The notes under the pieces were generated by a model. That model searched no databases. It worked only from the letters and a program-made list of their open reading frames with translations, and was not told where the DNA came from. Of a DNA stretch of 64,000 bases, positions 38,285 to 50,514 are shown one piece after another (the first letter of the stretch is position 1; each line of letters opens with the position of its first letter). This DNA is from Schistosoma haematobium (Eukaryota > Platyhelminthes > Trematoda > Strigeidida > Schistosomatidae). The stretch lies in NCBI RefSeq assembly GCF_000699445.3, contig NC_067196.1, forward strand, positions 42,871,806-42,935,805. Reading direction: 5' to 3'. The position numbers and the translations under genes were made by a program.

Positions 38285-38755
38285 AGATTATGAACCAATC
38301 AATATTAGACCACCATTGAATACTTAGAAGTACTGGATAGTCGTTTAGTCCTAGTATGGAACGCCTTAATATTGTGTATGCACTATTCCACATGCAGAAT
38401 TAGAACACAGAATCTCCAGCCTTGTGTACGAATGCTTAACTTCTAGACCACTAAGCTGGTATTCAACGGTGTTGATGTCTAACTTCAATCAATCTATGAT
38501 ATTGAGCAACCATCTTTGGTGATTAACTGCCTAACTTTCGACACAGTTGAACTCCACTCGTCACATCTTCTTACTGGAACTCCGAGGATTCCCTCTCAAA
38601 TTTAGTCACCAGTGAGTACATGATCGTGGATGCACAATGCTGAGTCCCAGACTAGGAAGAAACGGCCGTTCATTGCTTCCAGGTTTTCAATGGTGGTATA
38701 ACACTGATCAGCTCATGATCTCAATTAAAACTCAACAATCTCCTCAATCCTATGC
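38285..38755. mobile_element. Head-to-head hammerhead-like SINE pair in intron c-d
   Basis: A - strand long copy (about 38285-38610, including the 5' extension ATGATATTGAGCAACCATC to ATTTAGTCACCAGTGAGTAC) runs directly into a + strand copy beginning at the B-box side (ATGATCGTGGATGCACAATG) with CTGAGTCCCAGACTAGGAAG and GGTTTTCAATGGTGG. The right ribozyme region lacks the bases between CTGA and GTCC, so its core is broken. Confidence 0.75.
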
Positions 38756-39154
38756 TGATTTTAACATTTCTGTTTTAATTCAAAACTCATCTATTTAGAT
38801 TATTAGGGCTATATCCACTTACAAGTTGTTGAATGTGTTTTCTTATTCATTCCCTTTATATCTATCTTGTAAATTTATACAGTCTGAAAACAACAAGTAA
38901 TAAACTCATAGTCAGATAGATTTAATCATAAATTTAAAAGAAGTTGAATAATTGGTTAACCGTAGGAATATTTCAAAAATGAATATACAAATAATCAGAT
39001 TTGAAATTGGTCACAACAATCTCATAAATATTATATTGATTAGAGAGGTCAACCTGAATTTATTAAAAATGATTATAATCTTTCATTTTATAAATGAATT
39101 TATTAAGAAGTGATTAATTTTAATGTTAAACATTTAATTTTTGTTTTTTTTCAG

Positions 39155-39620
39155 TCTTGCTGTCGCAGATCTTGATGGAAATGGTCTAGTTGATATTATT
39201 GTTGGTGCACCATATTTTACTCGACGCCAAAATCAAGAAGGATTACAAGATACAATAAATTCAAAACAATTTAATCATAATGAAGGTATCCAATGGTCAA
39301 ATCTTCTACCTGACATTGGAAGAGTTTATATCTTTTACGGAAATCATTTAAATTTATCTAATTTACTTAGTGACTCTAAGCAAAGACCAGAAATCCCAGA
39401 TTATTTCACTCAAGATCCTGTGATTTTAGACGGACCAAAATCCCCTAAAGGTCGATTCGGTCATGCCTTAACAAATATTGGTGATATGGATGGTGATGGA
39501 ACTGAGGATTTAGCTGTCAGTTGTCCTTATTGTGCTGATCCTGATGGACGAACAGATAAGGGAGCTGTTTTCATTTATTTAGGCAAGAAAGACTCCACAC
39601 TGGATACAGAACCTTTTCAG
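39155..39620 (+). CDS. Integrin alpha, exon d: two Ca2+-binding propeller blades
   Basis: The acceptor is a poly-T tract plus CAG, ending at 39154; the donor is GTAATC at 39621. Two calcium-binding loops of the DxDxNGxxD type are visible: DLDGNGLVD (39168-39194), followed by IIVGAPYF, and DMDGDGTED (39483-39509), followed by LAVSCPY. GRVYIFYGN and GAVFIYLGK are the typical outer strands that close each blade. RFGHALTNIGDMDGDG is the second FG-GAP start. An insert of about 25 residues rich in Asn/Gln follows the first GAP motif. The exon ends in phase 0 with EPFQ. Confidence 0.97.
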
Positions 39621-39879
39621 GTAATCAGCTATTCAGTTATGAAATTTCTAAATATGTTTTAACTTTAAGAACCATAGAAATAATTATTTAAGTATGGCAA
39701 GTTTTAAAAACAAATTTACAGATTAGGTCTGTCTTGTCAACAACCAATTTTACAGTATAAAGAAAAGATCCTACCTTCAATCTTCACAGGATAAAAGATG
39801 GTTATGATCGGATTAATCTTCTTAGAAGTGGGAATAATATATTAATCAAATTTAATATTAATTATTTTAATTTAGTTCT

Positions 39880-40015
39880 GTATTGGTTGTCTGAGTTTTC
39901 CCATTGATGCAGGTGTATCCAGCAGACTAGTCATGAATAGGACGAAACCCGCGTCCTGAATTCCTCTGCTAGTCACCATCCATCTCCGCTTATTAATTGT
40001 TTTGTCATATAGTCC
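39880..40015 (+). mobile_element. Sm-alpha hammerhead SINE fragment, degraded
   Basis: Within the integrin intron after exon d, in the sense direction. ATGCAGGTGTATCCAG, a changed core CAGACTA, AGGACGAAACC, then CGCGTCCTGAATTCCTCTGC and CACCATCCATCT match the Sm-alpha ribozyme and tail seen at 3070-3152. The core CTGATGA has become CAGACTA, changing two invariant positions (4 and 8), so self-cleavage is not expected. The tRNA-like head is missing or unrecognisable. Confidence 0.8.
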
Positions 40016-40522
40016 TTCTATGATTTCTAATTGGTCTTTGTTCGTATGGGTAATAAGTGATTTACTCAAAATTTATATTGTAATTAATATAAAGTGTCTA
40101 ATGAACATCAACAACTATCCAAATATATATCCATATCATCCACTATTCGTCAACGTTAGGAAATTATATGGAACCGTGATGTGAAAGGTGGCGTTGTAGG
40201 ATGGATATATGGGTCTATCATTATTCTTTAACTGTAGTTTTAGATTTGGTACATCTTTGGTACTCTTTCAAACAGGGCTCCGAATAGAATCTAGGAGCGA
40301 TCATACTATAGCCCTTTGTTACATCTATCATAAAATTGATAGGAACTCTGTCTGCTTTGGTTTTAATTTTTTATCTGAGCAGTATTTCCAACCAAATATT
40401 TTTCTCAATTATCCATTTACAATCGACAAATTAGGTAAGTATTTGATAGTTTTCAAGCATGAATATTTGGCTCAAGGTTTTTCATGATCGCCAATTTAAA
40501 TGAAAAGTCAAATAAAATTTGA

Positions 40523-41298
40523 GGCGTGACTATAATTTATAGGCGAGCCAATCAAAAGCGTTTGAGGGATTTTGAGGTCATAGCGTCAATATCAGTGCCT
40601 GATGCTAACGGACGATGGGTTCATAGCGGATTTTAGAGAAAACGTGATAATTGAGAGGCTACAACAATTGAGACTACTAAGATCGTGATAATCAAATGAT
40701 TTGTGGTCCTTGTGCAGATTATCTTGATGTTGTCTTTCGATGTAATATGTGTTTGACGAAGCAATCTGATAGAATAGGATTTTTCCGCTCTATCGAGATT
40801 GAGACTAAGGCCATTTATGACAATTGTTGCGATTTAGATGATAAAAGCACCAGTAACACTGGCTGCAGCCAGGTACTACAATATATACGGATGATTGGAG
40901 AGCGTTTAGATGCCTACATGAACTTAGTTATGTGCATCGTGTCGTTATCCACAAGTGGCATTTTCTGGACCCAACCACCGGAGTGCAAACAAAATCTATC
41001 GAAGCTATGTGGTCGAAGCTGAAATAGATTTTGAGATCTTATCATGGCTCCAGAGACCGACTATTATGGAGCCATATGGATGATTTCCACTACCGTATGT
41101 ATTGCGATTTTAGAGCCTTTGAACCTTCTTCTAATCTTGACAAGATTTTGAACCATGTAGAAGTAGTGTATCCACTTTAATTCTTTGCTTTTGTATAATG
41201 TATTTCACTCTATACTAGCTGTTTTGTGATTGGCTGACATTTCTCAAGGTCACTTAAGATTCGTTCAAAGGTCGTCCATAAATTATAGATAGTCTCGC
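40523..41298 (+). mobile_element. Merlin-type (IS1016-like) DNA transposon remnant
   Basis: About 776 bp in intron d-e. The ends are inverted repeats: GGCGTGACTATAATTTATAG at the left, and the reverse complement of the right end reads GGCGAGACTATCTATAATTT. The inside reads IYTDDWRAFRCLHELSYVHR, then VVIHKWHFLDPTTGVQTKSI and EAMWSKLK, typical of the Merlin/ISXO2-like DDE transposase (second D at 40890-40895, E at 41001-41003). A stop breaks the frame at about 41025. The earlier part (MICGPCADYLDVVFRCN) is in another frame and the first catalytic Asp was not found. A cut-and-paste element, now dead; target duplication not clear. Confidence 0.82.
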
Positions 41299-41424
41299 CG
41301 AATCGGAAGAATAGCGAAAAAAAGAAATTTATTATTAACAATAGAATAGAATGGGATTTTTATTAATTTTGTCCATTGTTCGACAATTATAAAATTGTCC
41401 CTCTATTGTAAATTATTAATTAAG

Positions 41425-41715
41425 ATTATGGATTGAACAATGTTAGACTACTACTAAAATCTTGGAAATACTGGACGGTCGTTCAGTCCTAGTATGGAGC
41501 ACGTCAGCAGTACGTATCCACTATTCTTCATGCAGAACTAGAACCTAGAACTTTCAGTCTTGCGTGCGAACGCTTTACTTCTAGACCACAGAGCCGGCAT
41601 CCGACGTTGGTAATGCCTAATTCCAAACAGTCCATGATATTGAGCGACCATCCTCCAGTATTTTTGGTTCTCAATGGTGGTTTAACATTGACTGGTTTAC
41701 GAACTCGAGTTAATT
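41425..41715 (-). mobile_element. Hammerhead-like SINE in intron d-e
   Basis: GTTAGACTACTACTAAAATC, CTGGACGGTCGTTCAGTCC, GAGCACGTCAGCAGTACG, CTAGAACCTAGAACTTTCAG, CTTCTAGACCACAGAGCCGG and ATGATATTGAGCGACCATCC. On the - strand the core reads CTGACGT and GACTGAAC, both broken. It includes part of the 5' extension. Confidence 0.75.
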
Positions 41716-41749
41716 ATCAGACAAAATAGATCTGGCTAATTATGATTTA

Positions 41750-41793
41750 CAATAATAATATTAATAATAATAATAATAATAATGGTAATAAAA
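41750..41793. repeat. (AAT)n microsatellite
   Basis: About 14 imperfect AAT units in integrin intron d-e. Confidence 0.9.
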
Positions 41794-42264
41794 AACAAAC
41801 TTCACTAACATTTACATGAATTATATTTCAAGAAAGTAACAACACTATTTAATATTCATTTTAGCAACAATATTGCGTCATTCATTTAAGTTAGATAAAC
41901 AACTCATTGCTTAGTCACAATTTACATGAGTTAACTAGAATGAATCATTTGCTCACACATTATTACATTCAATAAAACACTCGATGTTGATCTCTACGAC
42001 ATAAAATTCGTATTGAACATTTAATTTACATTTAATTATATACTATGAATTAATTAAGTCATCATTAATTTTATGTAAATGTTTAATTTATAGAAATCTT
42101 CGTCTAGATTTCTTATAAGTAATAATTATTGAATTTATTCTTAATTTTTCTCAAAAATATCAAATTGAAGTGTATTCACGGTTATGAAAATTTTGACATT
42201 AAACTTTGAATGGAAAGTATTTGATCTATTTTTTTCAGTAGTTTATTTTCAGTATGAGGTTGTG

Positions 42265-42455
42265 AAGATTATTAAGTTTTTGATTGAAATCATGGACCGA
42301 TTGATGTTAGACCATTATTGAAAACCTGAAAGTACTGGACGACCGTTTCGTCCTATTGTGGGACTCCTCTGCAGTGAGTATCCACGATCCCACTCGCATG
42401 ATTCGAACCCAGGGCCTTCGGTCTCGCGCACGAATGCTTAACCACTAGATCTTTA
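42265..42455 (-). mobile_element. Hammerhead-like SINE, well kept, in intron d-e
   Basis: On the - strand: B box GGGTTCGAATCATG, then CAGAGGA, stem II GTCC/GGAC, GAAAC, loop GGTC and GTC before CAGTAC. Only core position 4 is wrong (A for U), so this is one of the least decayed ribozyme regions in the window; the change hits an invariant base, so activity is unlikely. The head ends at CTTAACCACTAGATC, truncated in the A box. Confidence 0.8.
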
Positions 42456-43725
42456 TTACTTGTATAGCAGCTCATATGTTTCAACCTTTTCTATTTAATC
42501 CTTTCGATATAATTCTGCCTAATATTTGATTATAGGCCCTAATGAATGAAATCATTGTTTTGGAAATACTAATTTCTGTTATATTTAATTTCATATAGTA
42601 AGAGTTCAATTCTGTTGCCAAAAGTTGATTTTTTGGGAGTAATTCTAACAAAATAAATTATATTGTGATAACGGAAATTCAAGAACAAAACTATTGATCG
42701 ATGTAGAATGTAAATTATTCACCAGATAATGGTTAATACCATGTATTTTGTTTATTTTTTTATCTACGTATAGATTAGTGATATTATTTAGTTGTTCAGA
42801 CTAATTTAGGCTGAATGATGTGTAAACCTCTGATTCAACAGATGAGAACTAAATGATTTGTTCGTTAAATGACTTTTCATTATAAAACTGAAATTACCAA
42901 ACAGTATTTATCATCCTAATTCAATATAAATTGATGTGAAAAACTCCCAGAATAAAATTGAGAATATTTAAACGAGTACAAAAACTTAGAATAACTAACA
43001 ATGGCCTTCCTGTCAACAAAAAGAAATGTATTATGTAGACGATTTTTATAGTTAGTTGCGTTTTCATATTCCTCAATATTCAATATGGATGGATTGAAAC
43101 CTTTGAAAGTTTGTTTTAATTAGCTATTTCTCCGTGATCTAAGTAGATAATGTTTCTTTTTTTCTTAAAAAGGAAGCGGTTGATTTCATAATGAAAATTT
43201 ATAAATAATTATTGTTATACGTTTTTATAGGCGATTATTTTGTTGGTATCCTTGAATTTCACTGCCTAAGTTGATTTTTTGTTTCATAGACTGTTCATGA
43301 CTTGTGAAATTTATTTTAACAGATTGTTTTAAGAAATATATTTCGCTTAAATAAATCTGTTTTTTAATCGAATAATAATTCGTATTCTTTAAATAGTTAC
43401 ATTAATTGAGATGGGATAAAAGCTTGAATGAAGCTGATCAAAACGCCATCTGAATCAAGAGATTTATATAAATTAAGAAAATGATCAATTGATGTAGTCA
43501 AACTTTTAAAAGTGAACACAGTTGACTGAATTCACTTAACATTAACTAATGAATACCACTGGTTTAATTTGTAAAATGAACTTATTATAAATAGTTTTCA
43601 TTGTATGGTATGGTTTGTTGTTTGCCATAGATACCTTTTCTATCAAAGGTTATCGACGATCTGATAAGCTAACAAGCTTTTTTTAAGATATGTATACACA
43701 ACTACATCAATTATTTTTATCATAG

Positions 43726-43914
43726 AGTATATGGCCTTCTGACTTACCTAAACGATCTCCAGTAACAATATGTGGCAGTACTGATTTCACCAGTGATCAT
43801 GCATCAGAAAGCCCACGTTTATTCACAGCATTTGGTTGGAGTTTATCTGGTTCATATGATTTAGACGGGAATCATGCACCTGATCTTGTAGTTGGAGATT
43901 ATGAAAGTGATCAA
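43726..43914 (+). CDS. Integrin alpha, exon e: last Ca2+-binding blade
   Basis: The acceptor is TTATCATAG before 43726 and the donor is GTATGT at 43915. The 63 codons start SIWPSDLPKRSP and carry FGWSLSGSYDLDGNHAPDL. The loop DLDGNHAPD (43858-43884) keeps the acidic calcium ligands of FG-GAP repeats, with His in place of the usual Gly. VVGDYESDQ replaces the common IVGAF strand. Both boundaries are phase 0, and the join to the next exon (DQ|VVMLRGR) matches the end of the last blade in integrins. The frame stays open past the donor to about 43990, so a short read-through form cannot be excluded from sequence alone. Confidence 0.93.
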
Positions 43915-44509
43915 GTATGTGATTCAATTGAAGATTTTCTTGGGGCAAGGGTATCTGTTTTTCCTTTTTTTATACATCTTATTTATTAATCTGTATTGCT
44001 TTTGCTCTACAGATTACTACAAATCATATTTCATGTAATTTGTTAAAAGTGCCGATTACTTCATACTTTATTTTATACTTTACAACATATAAACACTAGA
44101 AATAACTTGTTTCAAACAGAAAAGGGTTTGAGTAAACGGATCTACGCGTTGGTATACAGTATTAAATTCAACTGATAAGGTAAACTGAACTTAAGGCGCT
44201 ATTTTCTTTCTTTAAATCTAATTTACTGGTCAGTAGCCTTTTTTAGTGAAACGATGAAGAAGAATCAAAATTACAGTGAAAAAGCTGGTGTTGGTCAAAA
44301 ATGATTCAGAAACAAGCAGTGTAAGAACCGGTTGAAAAATTTATATCTGTCCAAGTTACCAAAATTTACACCGACATATCGAGATGAAATAAATAAGATG
44401 AATACCAAAGTAATAATAGTAGTATCAGTGTAAGCAAAAAGAGAACAAAAGCAGATAATATAGATTGAAAAGAAAGAACGTATTCGCCGAAAAAAAGTTG
44501 TGTTAAAAT

Positions 44510-44745
44510 CACGAGTTGATTTAGCTTAGGCAACCATTGAAACCCTAAAAGTACTGTACAGCCGCATCATCCTAGTGAAGATCAACGACCCTGCCACCGA
44601 GGATCGAAGCAAAGACCATCAGTCACACACACGAACACTTAATCTTTCGACCACCGAAACAAAATCCAATGGTGTAAAAGTTTGACATCAATCAATCCAT
44701 AATATTATGCTCCCAGCTTTTCAATAGTTGCCTTACTGAGATCGA
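44510..44745 (-). mobile_element. Hammerhead-like SINE, degraded, in intron e-f
   Basis: AACCATTGAAACCCTAAAAG, GCATCATCCTAGTGAAGATC, CCACCGAGGATCGAAGCAAAG, TTAATCTTTCGACCACCGAA and AATCAATCCATAATATTATG follow SINE order. The ribozyme region is deleted between stem II halves. Antisense to the integrin gene. Confidence 0.65.
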
Positions 44746-45785
44746 TCGATGATTTCACTAGGATTCAACAATATATTGACAAAAGGTATTTGTTAACGCT
44801 AAGATATAAAAAGATATTCCTGTCTAATTTAAAAACCAGCGATGAAGTTTACCTGTAATACGTCTGTTTTCGTAATGATTATATTGTTTATTTGTATAAA
44901 CCATTTTATTCACAAGGACTATTTCCATAAATAATTCTTAAACTACTGTTGAGACTTCTAATTATGGTATACTATTCGTTTATAGTGTTTTTAAACATAT
45001 ATCTTTCTACTAATTTATTACACATTAATTATCAATTAACCAAATTGATATTTAACAACTAATTGTTCGTTAAAAATATACAAGAAAACAAATTATGTTT
45101 TATGTGGAGGGAATTCGGAAAATCAAACGTCAAAACATTTGTGAAAATGTCAAGTGTCAAACTTTACGTTATTGTTCATTCATTTATTAGTGCATAGTAT
45201 TTGTGATTTTATTTGTAGGCAGTTGATACACTGGGAATATGTTTGATAGAGGAAGCAAAAACATTACAATGAAAGCAAAAACACACGCAATAAATATAAT
45301 CGTAAATAACCTAATTTGGAAGTTTTTGTTGCGTAAGGTCATGTGAATTACCCTGTGGGATGATTTTTTTTCCATTTTTTCTTATTATTGTCGAGGATTT
45401 ATAAACTAGTTAATATTATATAATCATAACCTTATTTCACTTCATGTCCAAGAAGCCGTTAACGCTAGATAATTGTTGCGGAATATATTCAAAATTATTT
45501 CCATAATTTTTTATATCATTCGCCTTAACAGTTGTTCTTACCATAAATTCTAATGTTTCACAACTTCTGGAAGGCAATTCAATGATGCGACAGTTTATTT
45601 CAGTACAGGTATAAACCATACAACTAATAATCATACGATATGAGAGAAGAGTTTACGAATCGATTAATTGACGAGAATAAGTTAGTGGCTTAAATGACAA
45701 CATCCTTCTGTTAAATGAGTTATTTAAAGGACTTGACAAATTTAAAAAAGTATACAAAGTCAAGTAAAAATGAGGACGCTACACG

Positions 45786-47028
45786 AAGTGTTAACTTGAA
45801 TCAGTTTATAAGTGAAATGAAAATGTGAGATAAATTATCAGAATAAATATGGTCAACATGGGGTGAGAGTGAAAATAATGGAATAAAAATCAGAACTTAC
45901 GTAATATGTTGAATATTATGACTTAGGCCAGATATAGTAGATAGGGGTGAATGCTGAATAAATTCCTCAAAAAGTTTATCAAGTATAATAATAACAACAA
46001 TGATATAGATAATGATAATAATGGTAAAGATAATAATAAGATTTGATAAGTTTGGGACATAAAAATGAACATTAATCAAATTACGTCCCCATATTATAAA
46101 ATTGATTATTAACTGGTTGGCCAGGGTAAAATGAGCGGCTGAACATACTTCTTTTGAATGCAGGGCTCTGGCTTTTTGATCCGAAGAACAATTGCTTCGG
46201 CCGTTTTCAGGATTCCCAGTTTGACAAAATTAGGTAGACTGCTGTTAACACGATATATTATTGCAAAAAATTGCTCCATGTTGGTTGTATGTCCCGTCTG
46301 AATTAAATGGGTGAAATGGAGCTGTTAACCCTTTTGACTACACCTTTGCTTAACCACACTGGGAGATGTCACGAGCCCAAATGTACAAATTTCTAGAACA
46401 TCTCCCAATATAACTTGATCCACAGGAACAGTCGAATCGATAGATACAGAAAGAGGTAGCTAGTCTAATCGATTTATCTTTCAACCTTGGAGTGATTTTT
46501 GAACATGTGGAAAACGTTAATTGTAGTTTACTTGTATTGAAACTTCTTTGAATTTATGTGCTTAACTTCAGTCTTAGCATTTCACTCGGCGCCTCGCCTC
46601 TGAATTGTAAGCGTATATACAGAAGCATTTTATTCAAAGTTAGGCACTCTCTATGCTTTCTTTTAGTGGCTATGTTTTTATTTATGAATTTCTCAGGATA
46701 TCCATTTTCTTTCAGGATCGTGTATAATTCCTTTGTTTCATCTTCGACCGTACCTAGAGAGCATATGGTCTTGATTCTATGATGCGGTGTCTTAATAAGG
46801 TTCCTTTTGTATTGCCGAGGAACAAAACTAAGAAAGTTTGTATATTGGCACGTCCAAGTGGTTTTCTTGTTTATGTTCCTTCTTAGTGAACTGTCTTTCT
46901 TCTTTGTAAGTAGAACATCTAGAAAGGCTACTGTACCCCCATTTTCCTTCTCACATGTGAATTTTATGAACGGGTGAACTGTATTGAATCGTTCGACTGT
47001 TTCGATGAAGTCCGTATGGTCGTTACGT
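45786..47028 (-). mobile_element. Penelope-like retroelement, 5'-truncated, with GIY-YIG remnant
   Basis: On the - strand from about 47028: HPFIKFTCEKENGGTVAFLD (end of reverse transcriptase, FLDVLLT), NFLSFVPRQYKRNLIKTP, then YTILKENGYPEKFI, and the endonuclease remnant YRFDCSCGSSYIGRCSRNL (about 46396-46450). The C-terminus is AEAIVLRIKKPEPC and ends LILPWPTS before a TAA near 46110. The remainder to 45786 is 3' untranslated, matching the arm of the element at 22.8-23.7 kb. Penelope-like elements combine this reverse transcriptase with a GIY-YIG endonuclease. Stops and frame changes (near 46550 and 46330) make it non-functional. It sits in intron e-f, antisense. Confidence 0.85.
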
Positions 47029-47264
47029 AATTATTGTGTTTAACGTCTCATTGTAAAACGCGACAAAATATGGAACAATAATTATAAAAAAACAACCAGT
47101 TATTTAAAGTTTACTGCCTATTAAATTATTTTCTTGTAGTCTTGTTTCATCTCTGTAATTTGCACAATTATTATTTGTTTGGAATAAAAACAATGAATAA
47201 TGTAAGTCGTTACTAAGCTTAGTAAATAAATTGTAATATTAACTAGAAATTATTCCATTAAAAC

Positions 47265-47470
47265 CATGAACTAATCAATTTTAGACCACTATTGAAAACT
47301 TGGAAGCACTGAACGATCGTTTTGCCTCATCATGGGACTCAGCAGTGTTCATCCACCCAGAACCTTTGGTCTCGAGCGCAAACACTTAACCTCTAGACAG
47401 CTGAGTCGGCATTCAATAGTGTTAATTTCTAACTGCAACCAATCCGCTATGTTACTCGACTATATTCCGT
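47265..47470 (-). mobile_element. Hammerhead-like SINE in intron e-f
   Basis: TTTTAGACCACTATTGAAAAC, GAACGATCGTTTTGCC, ATCATGGGACTCAGCAGTG, CCCAGAACCTTTGGTCTCG, CTCTAGACAGCTGAGTCGG and GTGTTAATTTCTAACTGC. On the - strand CTGAGTCC lacks three bases of the first core, so the ribozyme is dead. The piece between ribozyme and B box is also shortened. Confidence 0.72.
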
Positions 47471-48197
47471 TTTCATTAATGTCATTTCATTTCCAAATTG
47501 TAATTTTATTTGACCGAAAAATAGTAAACACTTATTCATTGTTCGGTAATTTTATGCATTGTGTTTCTTTTAACTTGCCTACGAATATGTTTTATCTGTG
47601 AATGCAAATCAATTAATTTTTGACAAAACCGACTGAAAAGATAACCGTTAGTACTTTTCAGATTAATAAAAATAATAGTACATGTATTACTGATAAATAT
47701 AATAATAAAAATGATCATAAATAATAGTATAGATGAAATAATATTCATATAAGTAAATTAAATTTCAGTAATAGTTTTTTTTAACTTAAAATTAATCTTT
47801 GAATGTTTAAATTTAATTATTGACAGGGATTTATTGTTATAATATATATTTTATCTATTAGAACTACATACTATCAACATTTCATGGAAGATTATTTTGT
47901 TAATAGACTGATAATTAACAGGTAAAGAAACATTCAAAACTATGGAAGACTGAATCAATGTTTTTATTCTTCGTTTAGAACATTTTAGATTTCTTCAATA
48001 ATGACACATGAAAAGATATTTATGTCATATTATGAATCTATTGTCATTTTACGACTGAGTATGAATCTGATTGTTTGTTTTTATCAATGTGTGTTACTAT
48101 CTGACTAACAAAAAATTTTTAAGTTCAGAGGCCGTGATTTCTTAATAGAACTTTCGAAAATCAATGTTGAAATTATTTTGTAGTAGTCAGACTGTTG

Positions 48198-48198
<1 letters not shown>

Positions 48199-48238
<40 letters not shown>
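48199..48238. repeat. (AT)n microsatellite
   Basis: A pure AT run of about 40 bp, some 230 bp before integrin exon f. Confidence 0.95.
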
Positions 48239-48241
<3 letters not shown>

Positions 48242-48471
48242 ATGTAACCTAAATTAAGGTTTCTAGTTTTGGAACTTTTTCTGTGCGGTGGTGATTCATG
48301 TACTACCACAGTCTTTAAGATGAGTTGTTTATTTTAAAAAATGAAATTTTAATGTTCTCACTTAAAAACTGGTTTATATCTTCTACATTGGGTTTGTCAA
48401 TCTGTAAATCACAACTGAATATCAAAATTTAAATTTAAAATCTTATCTAATAATTATCTTGAATTAAATAG

Positions 48472-49281
48472 GTCGTAATGCTTCGAGGACGTAACACTTT
48501 ATGGTTTGATTCACCAATTTGGGAACTCCCAACACAACCAACCTTATCATGGCGATATAAAGATACTTTAACCTGTGATGAACAGTGCTATTTTCCAATT
48601 CAATTATCTGCTCGAATTAATGGTAAGCAACATTTATTGAAACAAATTAAAGATTGGAAACTTCGACTATTGATTAATTTGGATTCAGATGTTGAACAGC
48701 CTGAAAATAAACGTCTCGCCATACAAACAACACGAAAACAAATGATTTATCAGTCAACTGATAAAGGAATTATTGATATGCTTGTGGAATTGAAAACGGA
48801 TGAATTCATAGAAGAAAACTCTAGTCGGATAACTTTATTTGATTTTATTGTTAAACCTTTAACCTCGAAAATAAATGCACTTTTATGGAAACCTGTACGT
48901 ATTAATGTAACACTAGACCCTGTACATGAGCCAATGTCCTTTGTTGAACACAAATCAATATCATCATGGATATTGCATCCATTCTTGGGCAGTCGAAATT
49001 TTATTAGTCGTTCAATGCAATTTGCCAATCCAGCCTGTGGCGTTGATAATATATGTCGACCTGATTTACAAGTTCAAATGATCGATATCTCTGAAGGTCC
49101 AACTGATAAATCAATTATTTATTTTAGAGAGCGTGTTAGTCAAAGAAATATTACTGTTCATATTGGGAATTTAGGTGAAAATGCTTATTCTACTCAATTA
49201 CACATGATATTTCCTGATCAATTGAGTTTTAGTATACCAGGAGGTTTATCATGTCAAACTGTGACATTGAATGATTTGAAA
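48472..49281 (+). CDS. Integrin alpha, exon f: end of propeller, thigh, start of calf-1
   Basis: The acceptor is AATTAAATAG before 48472 and the donor is GTTAGT at 49282. At 270 codons it is the longest exon. VVMLRGRNTLWFDSP closes the propeller. The thigh domain follows (TLTCDEQCYFPIQLSARI, with paired Cys). The hallmark thigh/calf-1 boundary is clear: CGVDNICRPDLQV at 49036-49074, matching the family's CGxDNxCxPxLxV. Further on comes NLGENAY (49168-49188), equal to the NxGExAY of calf-1, then LSCQTV. This exon alone is diagnostic for an integrin alpha subunit. Several N-x-S/T sites suggest N-glycosylation. The open frame continues past the donor to 49320, but the next exon supplies the expected QTQLICNL continuation. 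Confidence 0.97.
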
Positions 49282-50514
49282 GTTAGTTTGTACTTTACTC
49301 AGATGTGTTCATTACAATAATTTTAATATTTCAACAAACAGTTATTTTAAATAACTTCATTCCTGTGTTTTTATGGTTACATATCTTCGTGTTTTATATT
49401 ACGATGATTAATATCTCGCATATAAGCTTAAATTGACCTATTCAGTGTTATACATCATGCATACTTTAATTGCTTACAAGTGAAGTGATGAGGTTATACT
49501 TAAAAAATACCAAGAAGAACTCATCAGATTATTGAGTCGACGTCATTAGAGTAATAATAATAATAACAATAGTAATAGGATATTCTGATGTCTTGTAAAT
49601 TGGAAAGGGTCGATAATGAGCAAACAATACTTCATGTGAAGGAGAGGGTAAAAATTGAGAGTTCATACTATCTGAGCGACATGACTGAAGTTGATTAAGA
49701 ATCACATCACATTATTTTATGCCTAAGTCAAGAAGTTGTGGAATACAGCTCTTCCTTATACACAGATTCATCTTATCGCAAGACCGTCTATTATATATAA
49801 GAGGATGTTAACTTGGATTCAGTTGATCTTCAACAAGATTTAATTCTTTTCCATTAAATCATTCCTCCAGTTTTCTTATCAGTAAATAAGATCTTCATAC
49901 GATTCGTATAGAAAACCAGTAATCAAGTATATGATTGGTGTACTATGTGTTTTAAATTATGCTTATGATAAAAAAAGATATAAAATTTTAACTAGCTGCC
50001 TTAACAAGGAAAGTTTAACTATCCAATAAATTAAAGAGGAAGAATGTATTTGTAAAACCTCAGCGAATGAATTTGAAATAAATCCAACATTTTGCCTAGC
50101 AATCTGGTCTAAGCTTTTTCAAGGAATAAATAAATTTAAATCTCGGTTATAGAAACGTAATAATATATTTTCAAGCTTTTCATTTCGTTTCATTGTAACT
50201 CATTTGATTTGAATTCTTTTCTATTTATGGCTATAAAGATTACATTGTTTATACAAAATAAAATGTAATATGTTTATATTTATCTGTAATGTGTATAGTT
50301 CGATACTAAAAATTTTCCGATAACCTCATTTGATTATCATAACTATTTAACTACTTATAATTATAATAACCAATAGTCAATAAGTACTTTGAAATATTCA
50401 GTAGGAATAAAGAGAATTAAATAGACAAAATTTTCTTCCCTATGAAATCATTTACTTAAACCATAAATTCGTGTTTATAGTTTGATAAATATATCCTTTT
50501 CTATAAAATGAAAA

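Noticed and set aside
40696..41022. 108-codon + strand frame as an independent gene
   Set aside because: Inside the Merlin remnant; its second half is out of frame with the transposase motifs.
48750..49028. 92-codon - strand frame
   Set aside because: Shadow of integrin exon f on the other strand.
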